Source: Lobulomyces angularis
Taxonomy: Eukaryota > Chytridiomycota > Chytridiomycetes > Lobulomycetales > Lobulomycetaceae
Reading direction: 5' to 3'
Assembly: GCA_027604685.1 (NCBI GenBank)
Contig: JADHYX010000013.1
Span: forward strand, 1 to 64,000
Length of the DNA: 64,000 nt
A model generated the notes under the pieces. That model had not been told where the DNA came from, did not search any database, and worked only from the letters and a program-made list of their open reading frames with translations. Numbering within the stretch: the first letter of the stretch is position 1; every line of letters begins with the position of its first letter. The position numbers and the translations under genes are program-made. Below, piece after piece: positions 1 through 12,233 of the stretch.

Positions 1-255
1 AAAGTTGCCATTTTTTTTATGTTAGGTTAAAAAAACTGTATAATAGAAATTAATAAATTGGATTTTTTTTTTTTTTTGTTTTTTCCTTCACTTTTATTGT
101 TTTTTATTTTTCTTTTTTAACAAGTTCTCTGAATTGCTAGAGTTGAATTTTTATATTTGTCAAATAAATTGTGAAAAGATTAATTGAGATTTTTTATTGG
201 CGGTTAATTTTTTTTTAAAATTGAAAAATTTAAATTCTACGCGTCTAAAATTGAT

Positions 256-3200
256 ATGGACGACCCAGATAAATCAAAAGAAAAAGAATTAGAGGAAGAG
301 GAAGATTTAGATTACATACCCGACTTAGGTGTGAAATTGCAACATTAAATTGCTTATGTTTTTCTTTAGCCAGTATCCAGTTACCCTTTGATGATAATAC
401 ACTTGCAAAAACATTTGAAACTGGTTTAGATGTAATAAAAAAAAATTAAATATATGTAATTTTTTTTGCTGAAAAAATTATAGAGCTTAGAATCATGGAA
501 TGAGTTCATTGAATTTGTTTCAGGGAGAGATGTGGAGCTAAAAAATTACAAAGATGAACTGCATTATGGTGATACCCCAAAAACATCTGATCCCATCGTT
601 AACAGGGGAAGAAGAGCTAGTGCAGATAGTCAAATTAGCCCATTCAAAGCAAAAAGTTTTGAAGAAGTTGATGCTTCAGCTGAAGGAATAAAGGGAGAAA
701 TATTACGTCAGCGGCGAGCTTCCTACAATAAAATTTCAACTTCACAAAGAAGTTTTGTATCTCTTTTATCGTCCCAATCAAATAAAATATTAAAATCAGT
801 AGGAAGCGATCTCTTGGTAACCACATTACATATTTAATTTTTTTTTTTTCTTTAACTTTGATGTAACTAAAAGCATGAATCATCAAATCCCACTTTACGG
901 GAAACAAATTCTTCCCAGTTGTAAATTTGATAAATTTTAAGTTCAAACAACTAACTGAAATATCTTTTATTTAGGAATGTGAACGAATTTGGATTCGAGG
1001 AAGTAAGGATGATCATTTTTAACTAGGTTACTTATTTTTTCTTTTAGAATACTTTAATCAATGATAAACCAACAGAAAAATTTATGGAAGATGAATTAGA
1101 CTTAGAAAAAAGATTGAGGTGCCATTTTTTTTTTGTACCAAAAAAAATAAAAAATCTATTTTAGAGAATTAGATGCCAAATATGTTATGGAAGAAAAACT
1201 ATTGCTAAGTCTGGAAAATGAAAATAAGGAAATGGAACAAAGATTCTCTAGAAGATCTTCAGTATCATCTGGCACTCAAATTATTTCCAGAAGTGCTTCA
1301 AAACACTCTAATCTTTCGTATAGCGAAATAGAAGTAACTGAAGTAGACACGAAGAAGCCTGAAAATAATCATTCACGGCAACGAAGTCTCCCTCTTATCA
1401 ATAAAGAAAACCTTGAGCTTGATGAAGTGATGGAAAGCGAATTTGAAAATAACACTTTTTTAAAAAAATCAAGTTATTTTAATAAAAGTTGTGATAGCCT
1501 CGAAACAATAATGAAAGATTCGGTTGCTAATCAACTAAAAGCTGAAGAATTAGAGAAGAGAGAATTTTTAGAAAAATGCCAAAAGTTGCATTCTGAGGAA
1601 ATCGCCCTTGAATCTGAGCTAGATAGGTTACTGAAAAGTTTGGAAAGTGAAAAAAAGAAATTTGAGAAGTTAACATACGAATTGGAAATTTTTAATGCGA
1701 ATAGAGGGTCTTATATTAGGGAAAGAAAACTTTTAAAAAGTAAAATAAGATTATTACAAGATAAATTAAAAACGATACAACAGTGGATTAAAATTGAAGG
1801 AAAGGGAATTTTTAGTAGGGAAAAAGATAGAGCAACAATTTTATTGCAAAAAGCTCAAAAAATTTTAGATCAAAAAAATTCAAAATTAGTTGAAATAAAA
1901 AAACGAAAAGATCACTTTATGGCTATTAGCAACAACAAAAGAATTGTTGCAGTTCAAGTTATGACAAAGTCTTCCGAATTAAAAACAATTTTAAACAAAA
2001 TTAGACAGGAAAATATAGAAAATTGTGCTACTATTGAAAAAACAGAGACACTTATAGTAGAAAAAAAGGCTTCTAGGGAAAGACAATTGTTAAATAGAGC
2101 ACAAGTGGAAGAGAACCGTCGCAAATTTGAATTTGATTTGTTATTTCAAGCCTGCAATCATCAAAATCCCAATATTCCATTAGATTTCGATCAATTACGC
2201 ATATTTAACATTAATTCTATGAATTTGACAAGGGTAATTCTTTTTTTTATTTTATGTAAAAAAGATTTTTCTAATTTTTCGTTGTTAGTTGCCAGATTTG
2301 TCCCCTGTTCCAAATCTGAGATTTATTAATATGGACCATAACGCCTTTACTAACCTGGAAGGACTTAATCCTGTCGCAGATTTAAATTACTTAACTTTAA
2401 ATGTAACATTTCTTTCTTAATCTCATTCTTTATTTTCTCTTTCATTATAGTCAAACCATATTAACAAATTAGATCTAGTCAGCGTAAAAAATATTAAGCA
2501 TCTTGAGGCGGCACATAACCATATATCTAATGTTCTAGTATTACATTTTATTTAAGTAATTATTACTTTACACTTAAAATTTTTAAAAACTAATAGGGAC
2601 TAGCAAACTGCAAATATTTGAAGTGGCTAGATTTAAGCTATAATCCTATAAGAAGTATCGATTTTTTAAAAGAGGCATTAAGTTTAAAAGTACTGCTGAT
2701 AAGGAGCGTAATGGTAACAAAAAATACTTAAGTAAAAAAGGAAAATTAAATATATAATTCAAGGTTCCCAATTTTTCTTCCTTATCAAATTTAAAAAATT
2801 TAATGGCATTGGATCTTGGAGGAAATCATATTTATAACGACCCGTTACTAATGATTAAGGAAATGCATATCCTTCAATATTTGGCATTAGATGAAAATAG
2901 TTACACTGAAGTTCCAGACATATCAAATGCGATGCTGTTTGAATTAAGACTTGAAAAAAACAAATTAAGAACTGTAAATTTTGTGTCATTTTTACCCATG
3001 TTAAGAATCTTGCATCTGGAACATAATTCTATAAATAACACTACTCCGTTTTCTATGTTGCCTAATCTACAAGAATTATATTTACAAGAAAATAATTTAC
3101 ATGGTATGAAAAATAAAAGTTTAAATACTTTTAATTAAGTTATAATTCTTTTCTATTTTAATTACGATAGATATATCATGTGTTTATGGAGTAGCCATTT

Positions 3201-5826
3201 GTAGAAATTTAAAAATTCTAGATATCTCTAAAAACCCTGTGTCTTACAACGCTGACTTGGAAATAATAATTTTTACTTTATTTAGACAACTTAAAGTAAA
3301 TAATTTTATTTGGATTTATTTAATTTTTCATCTTTTTTAATCTTAGTATGTCAATGGATTGACCTTCAGAGAATTTTTTAGTGGCAATGATGATTTTAGC
3401 TGGACAAATCCATTAAAACAGCTTAAACATCTAAATAAATGTGTTAACTACTTATGTCCTTTTGTAGGGGATTGGGAAAGGTAGAATAAAATATATCATC
3501 AAAAATAACATAATCGTATTAATTAAATATTTTAATAAATTTTTTAGTGAAAATCAAAGATATATTGAAAATGATGATTATTACAGAATTCATAAAACTC
3601 ATTATAAAGTAAGTTCAAAAAAGCTAGAATTAAAATCTTTTAATAATTATAAAAAAGTCAATAAAATCCTACTTAGGGAAGTACAAGCCACCTTATATTA
3701 CATTTTTGTCAATGGGTGGTGAAGAAATCACAGAAGAAAATATTTTGATGGAAGTTCAAGAAAAAAACGTGAATTGGTTAGAAAACACCTCACATCAATT
3801 TCAAATCGAGTTAAAAAACTTGTACGCACGCTCTCCTCCTCACAGGTAATAAATTATACTTTAAATAATATTTAATGTAAAAAAAAAAATTTCCAACAGT
3901 GATATATGCTTACTACCAGCGATAACAAAATTTAAAGATATTGCAATTTTTCTTCAGATTAGTTACGTGCAAGCTTGTTGGAGAAGAAAAATGGCAATGA
4001 AAGCGAAAAGAAAGAGGATGCGTGGTATTGCAACAAATTTTATTTCTATCTCAACATAATTTTTTTTTTTTTTAAGCTATACTTTGCATTCAGAAAAGCT
4101 GGCGTGCCTTTCAACAACAAAAAATATTCAAACTGATTAAGAAATTAAGATCTGAAAAAGTTGAAAAAGCGGCTATTACTATAAGACGGTACTGGAAAGG
4201 ATATAAAGCAAGAGTGCTACTAAAAAAACTTAAGCACCAAGTCTTTTTAAATCAACCCATTCCTGAAGGTAGTTAAAATATTAGAAAACTACGACATCTT
4301 ATTTGTTTGTCTATTTTCTTTCAGATGAAAACTTAGATAACTGGGTATCTGAAACGTTTGAAACAAATTTTGAATTGAGGCTGGATGACTACTTAAAAGA
4401 TGATCTGAAAATAACAGAGGAAGAGCGTGCTCGTTCAAGTCGTAGTCCCAGACGATCCACTGAACCTGAAAAACATAGAATATCAAAAGAAGGAGACGCT
4501 GTTACTCTTGAAGAGTCTTTCCACTCAGAAAAAAAATCCACTGAAACTGAGATTGAGGTTAAAATAACTGAGATAGAAAAAGTAGCAGAAAAAAAAATTG
4601 AAAAAAAATGTAAGAATTGTTATAAAAAAAACAAAAAAAAAAAAAATTACATTAATATCTTAATATTTTTCTCTTGATATTTATTTTTCAAGTTTGTAAA
4701 AAAAGAAAACTTAGAAAAAAATTTACCTGCAATCAATGAAAGCGAAGCGAATAGAAGTGGTATCAAAGAACAAACTGAAGAGAAAGTAAAATTAGAGAGC
4801 GAGGAAAAAGTTTTAGATGTGAAGGAGGAAAAAAAAAAAATTTTAGAAAAATTCAAATCGGAAGAGGAAGAAAGACAAAGAAAAAAAAAAGTAATTGAGG
4901 AAAATATAAAACAAATTAATGCAAACTTGGAAAAAAAAAATGATCTCGTTCACGAAAAAATAAAAGCTCCTGCAAAAAAGCAAATTGTTACTGAAATAGT
5001 ACCAGAAAAAACTGAGCTTGAAACAGAAATTGAAGAAGATTGGGGATTTAAGGGTGAACTTTTTCAAGAAACCTTAAACAAAAATAAAAAACGCTATGCA
5101 AATTTGAAAAATATATCCAAAAAGAGAACTCTTATGAACGGTAAAATTTTTCTGTTTTACAGCAGTTTATATTAATTTTTATTATATTATTTTTATTTAC
5201 GATCGCAGATCCTAATGAAAGGTTGAAGGTTTTTCAAAAACAAAAAGATAACAGAAAAGTTGTTTATATCTGGGACTCTGACACAGAGAAGGTAAAAAAT
5301 TCAATTTAAAACAACTAGCAAGTTTGTTTTTTTTTTATTGATTCAATTCTCTTCGAATATATAGGAAATGCAAGTAAACAATTTTGGAAAGGACAGTGTT
5401 TCTTTACCTATTATCCCACCAGAAAAGCTTCCTAAGCAAATGCCATTGCCGCTAACAATAAAATCAAATCACAATAAGTTTTGGAATGCTCAAAACAATA
5501 TGCTGGATAGTTTTCAGAGTTACAATCCAACTGGTTCTGATAAATATAAAGATTACCACACCGATATCCATAATTATAATAAAAAAATTACTGACCATTC
5601 ACAGTATGCGCCGCCGACAGGAATTTCACCTAAAGTGACACTGCTATTAAATAATTATGTAGCAACTAAGTTGTTGGGTAATAATAAGGCAGAATTCGAA
5701 AAAAAAGGAAGCTATTATAAAAAAAGTAAAAATTCTGATAATGAAATCTGTGATATAAAAGTGAGAGATGACGATAAAGAACTCTATTATAATGATGTTC
5801 TTAAAACAAATAATTACAACATTTAA
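256..5826 (+). CDS. LRR and IQ-motif protein, LRRIQ1-like
   Basis: Multi-exon gene. The first exon starts at the ATG at 256 (MDDPDKSKEKE) and the stop is at 5824-5826. Order seen: an acidic, serine-rich N-terminus; a long coiled coil (about 1500-2200); leucine-rich repeats over 2289-3300, with segments such as LKWLDLSYNPI, LMALDLGGNHIY and LRILHLEHNSI; then IQ motifs near 3960-4230 (VQACWRRKMAMKAKRKRM, CIQKSWRAFQQQK, TIRRYWKGYKARVLLKKLK); then a charged Lys/Glu-rich tail. This coiled coil, LRR and IQ order is that of LRRIQ1, a family tied to motile cilia. IQ motifs bind calmodulin or similar light chains. A flagellar or basal-body role is inferred. The junctions around 816-1047 are not resolved (phase does not close cleanly), so one intron there may be misplaced. 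Confidence is good for the architecture and moderate for orthology. Confidence 0.72.
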
Positions 5827-6035
5827 AAAAATTCATAGTTTGATTGTTTTTAAATTTTTCCATTATAATATTTTAAATTGAATATCATCTAGTTTTACAT
5901 ATCATACAAATATATATTTGAAATATTTTAAAAAAATGTAACTATGCCAATTCCCTTTTAGTATTTGCAATATTAAAAAAAAAGATTTATTAAGTTTTCT
6001 TTTTATAAAAAAACTTTTTATATCAAAGACAATAT

Positions 6036-7438
6036 TTACAAGATGACACAGCTCTGGGAAGTTTGTCTTTCATTTTTGCTTTCTCGAAGTAATTTTTTAA
6101 CCACATTAATGTCATGCACTGTTTTATTTTTAAAATAATAAATTTAGCTAAACTTTATTTATTAAAAATGGTATGCATACTAGTACTGCATAAAGCCAAT
6201 TCATCCACTAAATTCCAAAAAGGAATTCCAAAAGTTTCATCAAAAATTTGAACAGTTTGAAAAAAAAAATTGTAGTTAGCAGTAAGCGATAAGACAGCTT
6301 CAATTACATCTTTTCTTACAAACAACTCCTGTTTAATCAAAAATATTTTATTATTTTTAACGTTTCTTGAAATATCACTAAATATTTCATCATCAAGAAA
6401 ATCAAAATTACAGTCTAAAAGGTAAAATTCTAAAATTTCAAAGTTTGCTTGCTGCAATCCTGCAGCAATAATATTATTAACTAAAAAATTGATCTTTGAA
6501 AATGAAGATGCTTTAATTTTGTGCAATATAAAATTGATAAATTCTACATTTTTCAAAAGTTTCACTTCAGAATAGGCGAGTGGATTATACCTATCAACTT
6601 CATTGTAATATTCCAGGAACTCCTCAAAGTCAGAGGTTATAATAGTGTGATCCAACTTTGATCTTAGTTGCTGTTGATGCCGTAAATAATTAACAACCTT
6701 ATTATTCGATCTTCTAAAATAAGCACTTTTTTAAATTAATAACAAGAAAAATAAAAAGGAAAATAAATACGCATTGGCTGCATACTCTGCATCTCCAATA
6801 GTGGTATTCTTAAGTAAAAATCTTGCTCCTTCCAAATTGTTTAAAATGGCAGCAATGTTTAACAAATCTCGGTCAAGATAAAAGTCTTGATACTGAAAAT
6901 AAAAGTGTAACATTTCCAGCAGGTGAAGATCCATTTTTTTTTTTTCTTCCTTGCTTCGATCGACCAAGTTTGTAGAGTTATAATGCTTCAAAATCTTGGC
7001 CAATAACTTGTTTGTGTCTTTAAACAACTTTTGAAATTTTTCATTCCTTACCAGAAGTTTTATGGAATTAAACTTTTTACAAAGTAAGTGGAGTGAATTA
7101 GTTTTTAAATCTTGTGATCCTCCCATCTGTTAATAAAGAAAATTTTAAAAAAAACAGTTTATGAAAGTTCTTACTTTAACTATGGTTTTTGCATTCAAAG
7201 TGTCATACAAAGTTTGAGTGTTGTTTAAAATGTGATATTCAAATAAGGTTTCATGACATAAAATCCACTCTTTGCCTTTAAAATGACTTAAATTGAGTTG
7301 AATAAAAGTGCCAACATCTTCTAATTTCAGACCTAGCTCACATAATTTGCTAGGAGGTACATAATTAAAAATTTTTAACACTAACTCCGAAGGAAGAAGA
7401 AGTAAAAGTGATTCCAATAATTTGTAGAAAATTCCCAT
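6036..7438 (-). CDS. F-box protein with ankyrin-like repeats and C-terminal CaaX box
   Basis: Four exons on the minus strand: 7438-7175, 7126-6771, 6713-6181 and 6118-6036, about 411 residues, closing in frame. The N-terminus LLPSELVLKIFNYVPPSKL is an F-box-like motif (residues about 15-35), the part that would bind Skp1 in an SCF ubiquitin ligase. The rest is helical, with weak ankyrin-like units such as LLNIAAILNNLEGARFLLKN and MHDINVVKKLLRE. The last short exon ends QTSQSCVIL followed by stop, a CaaX prenylation signal; a terminal Leu favours geranylgeranylation. Without that exon the protein would end in the intron at 6155. Substrate unknown. The F-box is a fair call, the ankyrin units are inferred from spacing, and membrane attachment is inferred from the CaaX box. 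Confidence 0.6.
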
Positions 7439-7790
7439 TGTAATTGAATAATAGGTTGACCTAAAACTTAAATATATATTTTGTAGGAAGATAAAGTTAC
7501 AATGGTAAAATTTTTTTAACTTCTTAACAAATTTTAACCTTCTTTTATTTTTCTTTTACCATTAAACGTAATTTAAACAATTCAAATTTCATTAACTTTT
7601 TTGTGTAATACAGAGATATGCATAAATACTTTGAATTAAAAAAAAATTTCATTTGAAATTTTTTAATATTAACATTAAATTATCATTTACTGTAAGAAAA
7701 TATAAGTGCCATAAATAAAACTCCTAAATACATAACACTCACAATACGGAAAATTAACCTATTCTAAAATTAAAGCATAATAATAAATAT
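7439..7790. other. Intergenic, nothing recognised
   Basis: 352 A+T-rich bases between the start of the F-box gene and the stop of the PP4 gene, both on the minus strand. They would hold the PP4 3' UTR and the F-box gene promoter. No ORF, RNA gene or repeat stands out. Confidence 0.5.
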
Positions 7791-8987
7791 TTACAAAAAG
7801 TAATCTGGCATTGGAGTTTTGGCGGGTATGCTTCTATTTTCATGAGGGGCTGCCTCAAATATTTTATAATTCTTTCCCAAGTGTTCATTAAACTCCAAAA
7901 TCGAAGCAACATTGCCACACCTATAACAATAATTCGGAGCAGACCATACAGTCACTAATGTATCCTTAAACATTAACTTATATCCTTCCATTACAAGTTG
8001 GTGTGCTCTTGCTATTAGATCTAAATTATTTGCATGAACAAACTAATTAATAGCACAATTAAAATTAAAGGTAATTTCGTTTATACCATTGAAACAACGT
8101 CACCTCCAAACAAATAACCAGCACCTCTTGGGCTTACACCCCAACTCTCAATTTCATCTGGATCACTCCAGAGCAAATCACACATAGCCCCATCATGTGG
8201 AACCTCCTGTTTTCTATCTATCGTTCGAATTTGATCCAGTGTACTAATCGCAGGACTTAACCCACCATGAACACAAAAAACTTTATCATCTATCAATGCA
8301 CTTAATGATAGGTAATCAAATATCTCACAGCAATATCTAATAAATATAAAATAAAAATCACATTAAATAAATTTAAAAAGTACCTCCAAACGTTAACACT
8401 ACCGAATTTTCGTAGACATTCATCATAGAAACCATACACTTGAGTAATTTGCCTAGACTCATGATTTCCTCTCAAAAGAGTAATTCTATCAGGATATCTA
8501 ACTTTTAAAGCCAACAATAATAAAAAAGTTTCCACACTATAAAAGCCTCGATCAACAAAATCACCCTATCAAAAAACGATGTTAAAACATTTCTTTAAAA
8601 CAATTGTAAAAAATGCATCGAAGCTAAAATGACTCCAGAAAAAAAAAATACCATAAATAGGTAATTCGTATCGGGGCATGCGCCGCCTACTTTAAAAAGT
8701 TCTTGCAAATCAAAAAATTGTCCATGAATGTCACCGCATATAGTTACTGGGGCATCAACTCTCTAATACATTTGTTAAGTTGATATTTGAAAATTTTTAC
8801 AATTTAAAAATTTACTTGAACATTTGACTCCTCAATTAAAATTTCTCTTGCCTTTTGACAGAGATCTTTAACTTCACTTTCTTTAATTAGTTGACACTTA
8901 TTTAAAAGACTTATTTGACTGGTTTAAAAGTAATTAATTTAAATTTTTAAATAAAAATACTTTTATTTACCGATCTAAATCACTCAT
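7791..8987 (-). CDS. PPP4C: Serine/threonine protein phosphatase 4 catalytic subunit
   Basis: Six exons: 8987-8971, 8918-8816, 8762-8652, 8565-8384, 8336-8087 and 8042-7791, giving 304 residues, close to the usual 307. Metallophosphatase motifs are intact: GDIHGQF, GDFVDRG, RGNHESR, and the downstream metal-ligand HGGLSP. The N-terminal MSDLDRQ, the SNVQRVDAPVT segment and the C-terminus ending DYFL (the carboxymethylation site) identify PP4 rather than PP2A or PP6. The enzyme removes phosphate from Ser/Thr in DNA-damage, centrosome and meiotic control with regulatory R2/R3 subunits. The first coding exon is only 17 bases. The stop lies at 7791-7793. Very secure. Confidence 0.95.
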
Positions 8988-9454
8988 CTGTTTTTGTCAA
9001 ATATTATGATAATGCAAAAAGAAATGAAAATGTTGATGTGATACAAAAAAAAAAAGGAAAAAAATTTTATAACTATCCTTAAATAAATTTATTAAAAAAA
9101 ATTAAAAAAAAAAATAGAAAACACTTTCTTAAGAGTGCTTGCTAGAAGAAGAATTTTATTACTCTTTTAAATAAAAAAAGAAAGAAAAAATTGTTTAATT
9201 ATTTATGTTAATATTCCTAGTGGTTTTTATAGCATTTTTATTGCATGATCCTGTTTGTGAAAAAAAATATTTATATTTTTGTTAAAACTTTCAATTTAAT
9301 TTTTTATTCTAGGGTTTGCAAAGTTTAAATTAAAATATGATAAAAAAAAAAATTGAAAATCATATACTCACTTGTTAAAATACAAAAAAAAAGAAAAAAA
9401 AAACATAAATAAATCTATAAATAGTATAAGCATTTTGTTTTAGGGATGATTACT
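8988..9454. other. Intergenic, PP4 upstream region
   Basis: 467 bases with poly-A and poly-T runs upstream of the PP4 gene. I see no coding stretch and no RNA gene; the PP4 promoter must lie here. Confidence 0.5.
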
Positions 9455-10346
9455 CTAAATTTGCATCATTCTCATCTCTTCCATTGTTAAATCCTCTTCG
9501 TCTATGTTACGTTTTCTTCAAGTTATTAATGAACTTACAAACTTTTTTCATGGCCAATTTACTGATTGGAAACCAATTCGTAGCCTGAAACATATGAACC
9601 ATATCACAATAATCCAGTTTTTATACTGGAAACCTTTGAATTGTTTTTGTTGTGTTCTTTAAATCTTTTATTATACTCTAGTGTTCTCGTGTTTTAACCC
9701 ACAACTTCCCGCTTGCTATAATGCAAAATAACTAATTAAAAAAAAACATCGCTAAGATAGATGCTTCTTACAACTAAAATTCGTGGCATTCCTTTTAAAT
9801 CAGCGTATAGCGGTTAGACTAAAGGATGTCGAACCATCCTTTAAAAAAAAAAAAAGTAAATAATTTAAGAAAAAAATGCTAATTAATTATTTTGTTAATT
9901 ACCAGTTAAATATATCTTTCCATCAACTATTTGAATAGTTTTATCGTCATGTGCAATTTGGTTGTTGTTGTCAGTCTTCACTTACTTCAAATGAATACTT
10001 TAACATAATTATGTGAAGATTAAAGAGACAGATGTGGTTGAGTAGTAGAATCTTTTCCATAATTATTAAACTATTTAGAATTTTCGACCTTAAAAAAAAA
10101 TTAGATAATAAATACAACAAAAGTTAGAAAAAAATTGCATCGCTAGTAAATGGAATAGTTAATTCTTCTGGGAAATATATTTTACTACTAAGCTAAGAAA
10201 AAAAATTTAATTTTATTGTAATGCATATTGTTCCTTCAGTATATAGTACTTGACTATGCGATGGAGATATAAGTAATACATTTAATGCAAGTTGTGAATT
10301 TCTAGGTGGAAATGTTCCAAGTCAAAATCTAATCACTTCTTGTGTT
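9455..10346 (-). pseudogene. Eroded multi-exon coding sequence with in-frame stops
   Basis: On the minus strand short stretches read as normal protein but are broken by stops. Examples: LGTFPPRNSQLALNV (about 10320-10270), KIYFPEELTIPFTSDAI (about 10180-10130), DDKTIQIVDGKIYLTG (about 9945-9905), a block with DGSTSFSLTAIR (about 9840-9800), then GKLWVKTREH, KLDYCDMVHMFQATNWFPIS and a terminal EEDLTMEEMRMMQI with stop at 9455-9457. Several joins keep good GT..AG sites (for example the donor near 9527 and the acceptor near 9512). In-frame stops are TGA at 10322-10324 and 9800-9802, TAG at 9678-9680 and TAA at 9621-9623. Each sits where Trp or Gln would fit, as expected from C-to-T or G-to-A change. 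I do not recognise the family. It could also be a badly modelled live gene. Confidence 0.4.
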
Positions 10347-10495
10347 TTTAATTTAAATTGAATTTTTTTTTTTTTTTTTTTGTGAGTTAAAAAAAAAAAA
10401 AAGTAAGAAAGTAAAAAAAATTAAAAATTGGTGTACATAAAGCTAATAAAATTACCTAAAAATAATAAAAAATCAACAATGAAAAATAAAAAAGT
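10346..10495 (+). repeat. Dispersed repeat, copy A
   Basis: About 150 bases nearly identical to 62068-62228. Shared parts in order: TTTTTAATTTAAATTGAA, a long T run, GTGAGTTAA, an A run, AGTAAGAAAGTAAAAA, TGTACATAAA, GCTAATAAAATTACCTAAAA and AAAAAATCAACAATGAAAA. It directly abuts the eroded coding sequence. The small ORF at 10428-10622 starts within it and is likely meaningless. Confidence 0.75.
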
Positions 10496-12233
10496 AACAC
10501 CCTTATTAAAAAAATTTTGTTACTTGGAATTAATTCAAAAAAGTTTTATGCATTGGATAACAAAAACAAAAAAGGTAGTAATTCTCTCACTCACAAAAAA
10601 AAGGACATTTAAAGCAAACTAAAATAAATATTATGAAATCTAAAAATAATGTTTTAAATAACACCTCTAAAGAAAAATCAAAAGTGTGCTACATATCTAA
10701 ATAAAAAAAAAAAGGAAAATAATATAGAAGAAAAAAATCTAATAGATAAGTAGGCATAACAATTAAAATTTTTTTATATATTTTTTAATGTTAAGTCAAT
10801 TATTATTCCAAAAAATTCTTAATGTAAGTGATACTTTTGTGGAGCTAGATTAAAAGTGCACCACGAAGTAAATGGAATTGATATGAAAAAAAAAAAGTCG
10901 AAGTGAGAGAGAAGGAATTAGAATGGCAGAAGAAGCTGTAAGAATTATTAATTTTCATGTAGGAAGAAATTACGTAGGAAGACATTAAAAAAATCTTGGT
11001 ACAACCACCAAGTTAACTACAGTCCAAAAAAAAAAAATAATTTTTTCTTTGAATAACCCTTAAAAGCAATCCATTACATTATCAAAAATTAGTAACGGTT
11101 ATCTGATGATCAGTTTTATTACATGCAAAAGGTTTTATTATTTTTAGTTTTAAGTTTTTTCTTTTTTGAGTAAATGAATATCTATAGAAATATAAAATGA
11201 AATCTAGATTTTATTTTCCTTCAAAAAGTGCCTTCAAATATTTTTTAGATCTTGATACAATCCTATGCAACAAATAAAATAAAATAAATTCCATTAGACA
11301 AATAACCAACTTTAAAGAAAGCAGTATTTTAATTGGAAAAGATGGAAATGGGTTGCTGTAATAAGGAGTTTTTGATTTTTTATTGATAAATGTTAATATA
11401 AATACTGATTTGCAACGCTACAGATAAGAGCAAGCTGAAATTTTATTTGCACTGAAAATTACTTCTGGTATTGAAATTTAATTCTGAGGTCTCTGCAAAA
11501 AAAAAAGTTTTCTTGTAATAAATTGAAGGACAACAATTTTTTCGATTTATTGTAAATATCTACTCAGCGGTTTGCAACAATTTTTTTCGATTTATGTAAT
11601 ATCTACCCAACGGTTTCCAAACCGCAAGAAATTAGAAACTATTCCTTCATGTTAAAACATCATATTCTGAAGAACTCTTAAAACTTTGGCAGGCTTGTGA
11701 AAATTAGCCAGAATGATGCAAAAGATAATCTAAGATAGTGGGAAAAAAATTTCCAAGTAAAAAAATTTACAAAAAACATAAAAAATTATTGAGTATAAAA
11801 AAAATAAGAGCAATTAGGGGTGTTTATGAAACTTTGAATTTAATGCTATTTCGGTGGACAAGGTGGATTGAGGCTGAGTAAAAACCTGCTGGGCTACGTA
11901 AACGCTCCCAAAAAAACAAAACTCTTGGTTTTTTCATGTTGCAAATTGCATTACTAATTTTCAAACTGCCATCTACCAATTAGCTCCATTTCACAACTGT
12001 GCACATTTTGTAACACCATTTTCAACGTTACACTGCACACACTCTCAGCGCCAAATTCGACACTAACGAAAAAAAAATTTGAGCCGAACAAACAATTTAT
12101 TAGCCAACATTTTTTCAACTTTTTTATAAATTAAAACAATTTTTACTCATTCAAAATTTTAAACTTCAAATTTTTTAAAAAAGGCTTACTTTTAAGTTTA
12201 TTCCTAGTTTCATTTTTTTCAGTTTTAAGAAAA
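10496..12233. other. Gene-poor stretch upstream of trehalase
   Basis: 1.7 kb without a convincing gene. Short coding-looking scraps occur on the plus strand near 10850-10960 (KVHHEVNGID and, after a frame change, EVREKELEWQKK) and near 11665-11700, all quickly closed by stops. They suggest old gene or transposon debris. The last 300 bases before 12234 are more G+C-rich and are the likely trehalase promoter. Confidence 0.4.
11531..11618 (+). repeat. Two-copy tandem duplication of about 44 bases
   Basis: The unit CAACAATTTTTTCGATTTAT..AATATCTAC(T/C)CA(G/A)CGGTTT occurs at 11531-11574 and again at 11575-11618, with few differences. The second copy runs into the inverted repeat CGGTTTCCAAACCG at 11611-11624. 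Confidence 0.75.

Noticed and set aside
9801..9842. tRNA-like look (GCGTATAGCGGTTAGACT) and a perfect 8-base stem AAAGGATG/CATCCTTT at 9821-9842
   Set aside because: No acceptor stem, anticodon arm or T-arm can be drawn, and the reverse strand reads as an exon start of the eroded gene, which explains the stretch better.
9455..10346. Alternative genetic code (TGA=Trp, TAG/TAA=Gln) to explain the stops
   Set aside because: All intact neighbouring genes use TGA, TAG and TAA as ordinary terminators, so decay is simpler.
10428..10622. 64-codon plus-strand ORF
   Set aside because: It begins inside the dispersed repeat, uses mostly Lys/Asn/Thr from A-rich DNA and has no similarity or splice context.
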